From Ructibacterium gallinarum (GTDB lineage Bacteria > Bacillota > Clostridia > Monoglobales > Monoglobaceae), in NCBI RefSeq assembly GCF_014982785.1, contig NZ_JADCKB010000007.1, positions 1-64,000 on the forward strand: a stretch of 64,000 nucleotides of DNA, in the 5' to 3' direction. A program made the translations under genes and the position numbers. Below are positions 44,030 through 50,095 of the stretch, one piece after another; position 1 is the stretch's first letter, and every line of letters starts with the position of its first letter. The notes beneath the pieces are model-generated. The model was not told the origin of the DNA. It saw only the letters and a list, made by a program, of their open reading frames with translations, and made no database searches.

Positions 44030-44347
44030 TTATTTTTCTTCCAAATCATGATAGGTCTTTGCCAAAAGGTTTATGGTGTCTAATACCTCATCGGTTACAT
44101 CGCTTGATTTTTCTATACGCTTCAGTTCGGATAATATTTCCCGTATTCCGTCGCGCATAGCTTTGAAAAGTCTTGAATTCGGCTGTACAATGACGTCACG
44201 CTCCTGCAATCGGCAAACAATATATTCCTGTTTGGTCAATCCGGAAAGTCTGACGCGCGTATCCAAATCTTTTGCCTCCTCAAAGGAAACTCTGAATGAA
44301 ACCGTTTTTGCTCTCCACCTGCCCTTATTATCCAATGATTTCATCAT
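44030..44347 (-). CDS. MobC-like relaxosome accessory protein
   Basis: A 105-residue protein with a ribbon-helix-helix-like start (WRAKTVSFRVSFEEAKDLDTRVRLSGLTKQEYIVCRLQ), typical of MobC-type mobilisation proteins that help relaxases bind oriT. The C-terminal half is helical. A longer frame starts at 44365; ATG 44347, eight nt after AAAGGAG, is chosen. It overlaps the end of the integrase gene by 20 nt. Confidence 0.72.
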   Translation of the reverse strand: MMKSLDNKGRWRAKTVSFRVSFEEAKDLDTRVRLSGLTKQEYIVCRLQERDVIVQPNSRLFKAMRDGIREILSELKRIEKSSDVTDEVLDTINLLAKTYHDLEEK

Positions 44348-45422
44348 CAAAATCACTCCTTTCATCTTCGAGTTTATCAGCCATTTCTATTTGCTTTGAG
44401 GGGAACAGGTGCGCATACCGATATGTGATTTCAACACTTTCGTGTCCGACACGATCGCCAATCGCAACAGCTGAAAATCCCAAATTGATTAAATGTGATA
44501 TATGGCTGTGGCGAAGCTCGTGTATCTTGATTCTTTTAACCCCAGCCGCTTTTGAACCACGTGCCATTTCATGATGCATAAAGCTTTTTGTTATCGGAAA
44601 GATTCTGTCCTCAGGATTTAAACCATACAGCGTTTTCATATATTCTCTGAGCTCATCACACAGAAAATCAGATAGAGAAATCGTCCGAATACTTTTCTTT
44701 GTTTTCGGAGGGGTTATTACATCCTCGCGGTTGATACGCTGATAGGATTTATTGATATTGAGCGTTTTATTTTTCAAATCGATATCCGCAGCTGTAAGCG
44801 CAAGCATCTCGCCAATACGCAGACCGCCCCAGTACAAAACTTCAAACGCATAATACGATATGGGCTTGTCCATAATTGCGTAGGAAAACTTTTTATATTC
44901 CTCTGTTGTCCAGAAGTTTACTGTACTGGCATTCTTTTCGCCTATAGAACCCGCTTTGGCGGCCGGATTTTCTTTCAATCCGTAAAATCGCACTGCGTGA
45001 TTAAAAATTGCACTCAACTGATTATGAATTGCTTTTAGATAAGTCTGCGAATATGCCGCGCCATTTTCATCACGGTAACTCATGACTTCGTTTTGCCACC
45101 TGATCACATCTTTCGGTGCAATATCGCTCATTTTCATATCACTGAAGAATGGCAGTATCTTTTTACGAATAATGCTTTCTTTGGTAAGATAAGTAGTTTC
45201 TCTGATCCTCTGCTTCATATCTCTAATGTAAATCTCAACGAAGCTTGAAAACTTCATTTCCGGATTACTGCTTGACTGCATTAAAAATTCTCTTTCCCAC
45301 TCTAAAGCCTCCCTTTTTGTTGCGAATCCGCGTTTCATTTTCTTTTCACGCTGACCGGCTTGTTTTTCGTAATAAAACGAAGCATACCATTTTCCTGTTT
45401 TCTTGTCTTTGTAAGACGGCAT
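44328..45422 (-). CDS. Tyrosine recombinase / integrase
   Basis: A 364-residue phage-type integrase. An N-terminal arm-DNA-binding domain (~1-55; KTGKWYASFYYEKQAGQREKK) precedes a core-binding SAM-like domain (~58-160) and the catalytic domain. Catalytic residues are visible: Arg in YWGGLRIGEML, His-x-x-Arg in IHELRHSHIS, His in VGHESVEITY and the nucleophile Tyr in YRYAHLF. It would recombine the guaA core sites. The arm domain fits the paired TAGTATCA repeats at both ends. The ribosome site AAGGAGG precedes ATG 45422. Confidence 0.95.
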   Translation of the reverse strand: MPSYKDKKTGKWYASFYYEKQAGQREKKMKRGFATKREALEWEREFLMQSSSNPEMKFSSFVEIYIRDMKQRIRETTYLTKESIIRKKILPFFSDMKMSDIAPKDVIRWQNEVMSYRDENGAAYSQTYLKAIHNQLSAIFNHAVRFYGLKENPAAKAGSIGEKNASTVNFWTTEEYKKFSYAIMDKPISYYAFEVLYWGGLRIGEMLALTAADIDLKNKTLNINKSYQRINREDVITPPKTKKSIRTISLSDFLCDELREYMKTLYGLNPEDRIFPITKSFMHHEMARGSKAAGVKRIKIHELRHSHISHLINLGFSAVAIGDRVGHESVEITYRYAHLFPSKQIEMADKLEDERSDFDDEIIG

Positions 45423-45425
45423 TGT

Positions 45426-45620
45426 TTATTCCTCCTTTTCAAAATGTTTTTTATAGACCTTTTCCGCAAAGTATTCACGGTTGAGTCTGCCGCTGATTAC
45501 AAGATAGCCTTTCGCCTTAAGTTCCTCATTTAGCTGTTTAATGAGTTTATATGCATAGGCTTGAGAAACTCCAAGTTCTTTGGCTACTTCATCTGCTCGC
45601 ATAAATAACTTGTTTTCCAT
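45426..45620 (-). CDS. Excisionase-like HTH protein
   Basis: A 64-residue protein with an MerR/AlpA-like helix-turn-helix (MRADEVAKELGVSQAYAYKLIKQLN) and a basic wing. It lies 3 nt upstream of the integrase gene, so it is most likely the recombination directionality factor (Xis) or an integrase regulator. ATG 45620 is preceded by AAGGAGG; earlier in-frame Met codons lie within the operator region and are rejected. Confidence 0.8.
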   Translation of the reverse strand: MENKLFMRADEVAKELGVSQAYAYKLIKQLNEELKAKGYLVISGRLNREYFAEKVYKKHFEKEE

Positions 45621-45645
45621 TTTTATATCCTCCTTCATTATATTT

Positions 45646-45792
45646 ACTAAACATATTTGTTTAGTTATTGATTGTATTATACTAAACATTTTTGTTTATG
45701 TCAAGTGGTTTCTGAAAAATAATTAAACTTTTTTGTTTAATTTCTATTGATTTTTATTTTGTAATATGATATACTAAATAAAAATGTTTAAT
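45646..45792. promoter_or_regulatory. Divergent control region with four operator palindromes
   Basis: Four sites of the form ACTAAACA-N4-TGTTTAGT: 45646-45665 (perfect 8-bp arms), 45681-45700, 45722-45741 and 45773-45792. They lie between the xis/int genes (minus) and the XRE repressor (plus). The last covers the -10/start region of the XRE promoter. The XRE protein is the obvious ligand, giving a phage-like switch between integrase expression and repression. Confidence 0.75.
45747..45775 (+). promoter_or_regulatory. Promoter of the XRE repressor
   Basis: TTGATT (45747-45752), a 17-nt spacer and TATACT (45770-45775), overlapped by the operator at 45773-45792. Confidence 0.7.
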
Positions 45793-45809
45793 CTATGAGG
45801 TGTTTTGCT

Positions 45810-46313
45810 ATGGCTATCGGTAAAAGAATAAGGTATTTCCGCACATTATTAAATCTCACCCAAAAGGAATTGGGAAGAAAGCTTGGTTTTCCTGAAAGGG
45901 CTGCTGATGTTCGTGTTGCACAATATGAATCTGAAACACGAGTACCAAAACAAGATATGATTAAAATGCTTTCAAATATTTTAGGCGTTTCGGAAAGAGC
46001 TTTGACCGTTCCCGATATTGATACTGAAATCGGACTGATGCATACGTTTTTTGCACTGGAAGATACACAGCACTTTCAGATCGGAGAAACGGAAAACGGC
46101 AATATGTGCATATATTTGGATAAATTCGATACCGCAACACACACCTTGGCGCAGGACTTCCGCGCTTGGTATCAAGAATACCAAAAATTCGTTAACGGTG
46201 AAATAACGAGGGAAGAGTATGACAAATGGAGATATACATTCCCTCAGATTGAAGCGGAACGGTTTAAGGAAAACCTTGAAGAACTTCGTAAAAAGAATAA
46301 AACGGACAATTAG
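45810..46313 (+). CDS. XRE-family transcriptional repressor of the element
   Basis: A 167-residue regulator. The N-terminal Cro/C1-type HTH (~3-62; IGKRIRYFRTLLNLTQKELG, RVAQYESETRVPKQDMIKML) is followed by a ~100-residue C-terminal domain of unknown type (FRAWYQEYQKFVNGEITREEYDKW). The frame is open from 45795, but ATG 45810 is seven nt after GAGGTG. It is divergent from xis/int, with palindromic operators between, so it likely controls both itself and excision. Confidence 0.85.
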   Translation: MAIGKRIRYFRTLLNLTQKELGRKLGFPERAADVRVAQYESETRVPKQDMIKMLSNILGVSERALTVPDIDTEIGLMHTFFALEDTQHFQIGETENGNMCIYLDKFDTATHTLAQDFRAWYQEYQKFVNGEITREEYDKWRYTFPQIEAERFKENLEELRKKNKTDN

Positions 46314-46328
46314 TAGGGAGGAAATATA

Positions 46329-47186
46329 ATGAATAAGCTCCAATACGATAGCTTTTATAAATTTATAGTTTCCGTCGGAATTATCTTGATTACTGCCCCT
46401 ATATTAGGAATATACTATTACTTTACAGGTTCCAATGATATTTTAATAACCAGGCAAGAGTTTAGTGAATTATCTGATTTTTCATTGCAAGCTTTAAATA
46501 ACAGGATGACAATATCAAGAATAATATCAATCATTTTTCCCTGTATATGCTTTATTCTTATAGCTTTAGGTTTAGTTTGTATAATATATGGTTGTATCAA
46601 ATGGCATAAGATTCAAGCAGACTTGGATGAACAAACACATCTAGATACTTTTATGAAACGCATCAATGCTCAACAACTTACACCGACAGAAATAGCCGAA
46701 CGTACGATTAATGAAGTAATTGAAGACAATAATGATTCTTCAAGTTCAACATCTGTCATTTCTCACAAACAACAAGAAGCAATTATGCGTGGTTTTAGAA
46801 TGGAAAAGCTGTATTATGATTATCTATACAGGCATCAGCGAAAGTTTTATGATATTAAGCAAAACATCCGAGTAGGGTCTAAAGAGTATGATATTGTTGC
46901 TGTTTCAAAACTAACCAATACAGACTATTTATACGAAATAAAGGCATGGAATTCATTGAATCCTCAGGCAATTCATCATCAAATCACATCTCAAAAAATT
47001 ATATCCAAAATGGAGGAAGATTCACTAAATTATATAAAAGTCACTAAGCGTAATTGTATTTACAAATTAGTTATTATCACTTCAAAAAAATATGTTAACG
47101 AAACTAATATGCTGGTTTCAAAAATTCTGAATAATTCTTATGAATTTGAAATCGAATGTTATTCAGAAGACCAACTTTCTGATTAA
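46329..47186 (+). CDS. Membrane-anchored PD-(D/E)XK nuclease-like protein, unknown function
   Basis: A 285-residue protein. Two transmembrane helices (~10-32 and ~64-90) are followed by a linker and a helix (~100-150), then a soluble domain (~155-285). That domain contains KEYDIVAVSKL and, 15 residues later, YLYEIKAWNS: an Asp...Glu-x-Lys arrangement like restriction-type nuclease folds (Mrr/NERD-like). It starts 15 nt after the XRE gene and is the last gene before the right end, a typical cargo position. A DNA-cutting defence role at the membrane is a guess from the motif. Confidence 0.6.
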   Translation: MNKLQYDSFYKFIVSVGIILITAPILGIYYYFTGSNDILITRQEFSELSDFSLQALNNRMTISRIISIIFPCICFILIALGLVCIIYGCIKWHKIQADLDEQTHLDTFMKRINAQQLTPTEIAERTINEVIEDNNDSSSSTSVISHKQQEAIMRGFRMEKLYYDYLYRHQRKFYDIKQNIRVGSKEYDIVAVSKLTNTDYLYEIKAWNSLNPQAIHHQITSQKIISKMEEDSLNYIKVTKRNCIYKLVIITSKKYVNETNMLVSKILNNSYEFEIECYSEDQLSD

Positions 47187-47195
47187 TATGCAAAA

Positions 47196-47231
47196 AATCC
47201 CCCTGAAAACATTTGTGTTTTCAGGGGGATT
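47196..47231. terminator. Strong bidirectional terminator at the right end of the element
   Basis: A perfect 16-bp stem (AATCCCCCTGAAAACA / TGTTTTCAGGGGGATT) with loop TTTG, flanked by a T-run on the minus strand. It closes the membrane-nuclease gene and blocks read-through from guaA. Confidence 0.85.
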
Positions 47232-47263
47232 CGTTTGTTCTTATTTATAGCCTGCAATGATAT

Positions 47264-47284
47264 TTAGTATCATTTTAGTATCAC
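47264..47284. repeat. Right arm-type repeat (two TAGTATCA copies)
   Basis: A partner of 35778-35798, same orientation, 18 of 21 positions identical. It lies ~60 nt inside the right core. Confidence 0.65.
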
Positions 47285-47302
47285 AGGCTGTTTTAAAACC
47301 TA

Positions 47303-47336
47303 AAAAACCCAGTGTTTAAGCCACTTTTTGGGTTTT
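47303..47336 (-). terminator. Terminator directly after guaA, supplied by the element
   Basis: On the minus strand AAAACCCA ... TGGGTTTTTT with an inner GTG/CAC pair, starting 7 nt past the guaA stop codon. Because it lies inside the att core copy, it belongs to the element and would replace the original guaA terminator at 35511-35547. Confidence 0.6.
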
Positions 47337-47342
47337 GATTCA

Positions 47343-47354
47343 TCATTCCCACTC
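47343..47354. other. Right attachment core (end of guaA)
   Basis: TCATTCCCACTC, the last four codons of guaA on the minus strand, repeated exactly at 35665-35676. Confidence 0.85.
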
Positions 47355-48650
47355 GATTGTACCAACCGGTTTAGGTGTCAAATCATAACAAACGCGATTA
47401 ACCCCTTTTACCTCCTTTAAAATACGGTCGGTAATCTTAAGCAATATGGGCCATGGCAGCTGCTCAATAGTGGCCGTCATGGCATCTACAGTATTTACTG
47501 CCCGCAAAATAATTGGATATTCAAAACATCTTGCGTTATCACGAACGCCTACGGATTTAAAATCGGGAATGATGGTAAAATACTGCCACACCTGGCGATC
47601 CAATCCTGCATTTTTAAATTCCTCCCGCAAAATAGCATCTGCTTCTCTAACCACTTCCAATCGCTCCCGGGTAATGGCGCCAAGACATCGAACCCCTAGG
47701 CCCGGTCCCGGAAACGGTTGACGATATACCATTTCATCCGGCAGTCCTAATTCTAATCCACACGCACGCACCTCATCTTTGAACAACTGACGAAGCGGTT
47801 CTACCAGTTCAAACTGCAGATCTTCTGGTAGTCCTCCCACATTATGGTGAGATTTAACCACTTTAGCTGTTTTAGTCCCGCTTTCTACAATATCGGGATA
47901 GATGGTTCCTTGTCCAAGATATTCAATGCCTTCCAGCTTCCTTGCTTCTTCTTCAAATACACGAATAAACTCGGCCCCAATAATTTTTCGTTTTTTCTCC
48001 GGGTCAGACACTCCTTCCAGCTTGTTTAAAAACCGCTCGCTAGCATCTACGTAAATCAAATTGGCTCCCAGTTCTTCCCGAAAAACCTTCACAACCTGCT
48101 CTGCTTCACCCTTACGCAGCAATCCATGATTTACATGGACACAAGTAAGATTGTTTCCAATTGCCTTTAAAAGCAGCGCGGCTACCACAGAGGAATCCAC
48201 ACCTCCAGAAAGCGCGAGTAATACTTTTTTATCTCCCACCTGCCTGCGTACCAGTTCGACCTGATCGGAAATAAAATTTTTCATATTCCAGTTTGCTTCC
48301 GCGCCGCAGGCATCAAAGACAAATAGCTTCAGCATGGTCAAAAGGTCTTCTTCGTCCGCAGGTAGTACAGAGACTTTCTTTTTGCACAAAGCCGCCTCAT
48401 GTGCAACTGCTATTATCGGTATCCCCGCATGATAAATCTCTTCTGAAACATATATTTCTTTCCCCTCCACAACATGATTCGGGCCACCGTTTATGATAAT
48501 TCCCTTTACATTTGGAAGTTGAGCCAATTCCTTTTCGGTCAAATCGTGAGGGTAAATCTCACTGTATACGCCCAAAGCACGAACCGCCCGTGCCACTCTT
48601 GTATTTTCTTCGCTTCCTAAATCTAAAATAACAATCATATCTTGTTTCAT
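47343..48650 (-). CDS. guaA: GMP synthase with shortened, catalytically dead amidotransferase domain
   Basis: A 435-residue enzyme converting XMP to GMP with ATP and an amino donor. The synthetase part (~125-435) is complete: P-loop LALSGGVDSSVVAALL, GLLRKGEAEQV, QGTIYPD, KSHHNVGGLP, PFPGPGLGVR and the C-terminal GTIEWE. Normal GuaA has ~510-525 residues. The N-terminal glutamine amidotransferase domain is reduced to ~115 residues. It keeps VILDLGSEENTRVARAVRALGVYSE and IIINGGPNHVVEG, but GVCYGMQ (nucleophile Cys) is replaced by AVAHEAA, and the ~75 residues with the catalytic His-Glu are missing. The frame is otherwise intact, with a good ribosome site (AGGAG). Predicted to use ammonia, or a separate glutaminase. 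Confidence 0.92.
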   Translation of the reverse strand: MKQDMIVILDLGSEENTRVARAVRALGVYSEIYPHDLTEKELAQLPNVKGIIINGGPNHVVEGKEIYVSEEIYHAGIPIIAVAHEAALCKKKVSVLPADEEDLLTMLKLFVFDACGAEANWNMKNFISDQVELVRRQVGDKKVLLALSGGVDSSVVAALLLKAIGNNLTCVHVNHGLLRKGEAEQVVKVFREELGANLIYVDASERFLNKLEGVSDPEKKRKIIGAEFIRVFEEEARKLEGIEYLGQGTIYPDIVESGTKTAKVVKSHHNVGGLPEDLQFELVEPLRQLFKDEVRACGLELGLPDEMVYRQPFPGPGLGVRCLGAITRERLEVVREADAILREEFKNAGLDRQVWQYFTIIPDFKSVGVRDNARCFEYPIILRAVNTVDAMTATIEQLPWPILLKITDRILKEVKGVNRVCYDLTPKPVGTIEWE

Positions 48651-48733
48651 AACGTATTCTCCTATTCCAAATTCTTTAACAGCATTTTATACTTCATCTT
48701 TTAATTATATTTCTTATACATCATTTCAACATT

Positions 48734-49921
48734 TTACGTATCAGAATTTTCTCCAGAATCCGGTATAGGTTCCGATGTTCCCGACGATGGGGGTGTTTTT
48801 AAACCTTTTTTCTTTTCCCATGTTTCCAAGATATCCAGAAGGATAATCCTCAGCAGTGCAAAAATCGGGACCGCAAGAAAAATACCTAAGATACCAAAAA
48901 GACCTCCGCCCAACAAAATGCCGAGAATAACCCAAAACGGTTTAATATTTAAAGAGCCGGACAATAATTTAGGCTGAATAAAATTAGCATCAATCTGCTG
49001 CAAAACGATCAGAACTGCAATCACAATCAATCCCGAGGTAAAACTTTTGGTAAACATGGTTATCACAGCCGCCAAAATTGTAGCTGTAATGGCCCCAAAA
49101 TAAGGAATCAAATTAAACGCGCCCACAATAAAGGCCAGTAACGGTACATACTCTACCTGCATAATCGTAAGGGCGAGAAAGGACAAAACAAAAATGATCA
49201 CTGCGTCCACCAGTTGGCAGTATATATATAAATTAATAAATTCATTAACTTTCCTTCCGTACCGGCCTAAAATTCTTCGGTGCTTTTCTGAAACATATGT
49301 TCTGGTAAATCGCATAAAAATTTGCTTTAAGCCTTGACGGTCCAATAAAATATATACGGAAATAATCATTCCCAAAAACGCGTTAAACACACCCGTTCCA
49401 AAACTCACAACACTTTTGGCATATTTATTCATATTATCAAAATTGACACCGCCTAAAATGCTGTCAATAGAAAACACTTTGCTGCTGAGCAGCTGCTGCA
49501 GTGTCCCTTCTGTAATCGTATATATACCCAAACCATTAAACCACTGAACCGCCCCCCGTATTAAATTGGGAAGCTGAGCCCAAAATTCCCGCACACTTTT
49601 GGAAAATGCCGGAATAATGGCAACCAACAGCAAAGCAATTGCGGCAAGAAAAATCAAATAAATAGATGCGACAGCGATACCACGCCTTCGATTGATCAAA
49701 AAAGCCACTTTGGTTTTTTGGCATAATTCTTCGATTTTCCGACAAGGAATATATAATACATAGGCTATGCAAAACCCTATCACAAACGGAGTCAATAACG
49801 ACAGTAAGTTTTTTATCCAACCTATCACATTGCCAAAGTTATCAAAGGTTTTATACACGGCAATCAAAGCCACACCCAGCAGAAAGAGGCCGATATATTT
49901 TTTAAATTCCTGAAACCACAT
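48734..49921 (-). CDS. AI-2E family transporter (YdiK/YrrI-type permease)
   Basis: A 395-residue integral membrane protein with seven to eight helices. Family signs are SLLTPFVIGFCIAYVLYIPC near the N-terminus and, in the C-terminal half, LLAFIVGAFNLIPYFGAITATILAAVITM and QQIDANFIQPKLLSGSLNIKPFWVILGILLGGGLFGILGIFLAVP. Members export small molecules such as AI-2 or exchange Na+/H+; the substrate here is unknown. The C-terminal ~30 residues are hydrophilic. ATG 49921 follows GGGGTG at 5 nt and is preferred over the upstream 49948. Confidence 0.9.
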   Translation of the reverse strand: MWFQEFKKYIGLFLLGVALIAVYKTFDNFGNVIGWIKNLLSLLTPFVIGFCIAYVLYIPCRKIEELCQKTKVAFLINRRRGIAVASIYLIFLAAIALLLVAIIPAFSKSVREFWAQLPNLIRGAVQWFNGLGIYTITEGTLQQLLSSKVFSIDSILGGVNFDNMNKYAKSVVSFGTGVFNAFLGMIISVYILLDRQGLKQIFMRFTRTYVSEKHRRILGRYGRKVNEFINLYIYCQLVDAVIIFVLSFLALTIMQVEYVPLLAFIVGAFNLIPYFGAITATILAAVITMFTKSFTSGLIVIAVLIVLQQIDANFIQPKLLSGSLNIKPFWVILGILLGGGLFGILGIFLAVPIFALLRIILLDILETWEKKKGLKTPPSSGTSEPIPDSGENSDT

Positions 49922-50054
49922 AGAATCACCCCAATAGTATCCAAACAACTGTACCTAAAAATATTTTTTATTATAACATAGCAAAGAAAAATAGTAAACC
50001 TTCTTCTTCATCATTTTGAACAAAAATTTGCAGAAATAAACTTCTTTCGTCAAA

Positions 50055-50083
50055 AACAGAAAAGCACGCCCCGAGGACGTGCT
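50055..50083 (-). terminator. Terminator of the SLH-M13 peptidase gene
   Basis: Stem AGCACG / CGTGCT (50063-50068, 50078-50083) with T-rich tail on the minus strand, 13 nt past the stop codon. Confidence 0.7.
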
Positions 50084-50095
50084 ATCATAACGGCT

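Larger units (their letters stand above)
35665..47354. mobile_element. Mobilizable genomic island integrated at the 3' end of guaA
   Basis: An 11.7-kb element bounded by 12-bp direct repeats of the guaA 3' end. It carries a tyrosine integrase, an excisionase-like protein, a MobC-like protein, a RepA-like ATPase, a MobV relaxase, TnpV, an XRE regulator, and defence cargo (C-M-R restriction-modification operon, DUF4365 protein, membrane-bound nuclease-like protein). It has a relaxase but no type IV coupling or secretion genes, so it would be mobilised by a helper. The 3' end of guaA is a known integration hotspot. The insertion restores the guaA stop codon and separates guaA from the glycan operon that once followed it. 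Confidence 0.88.
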
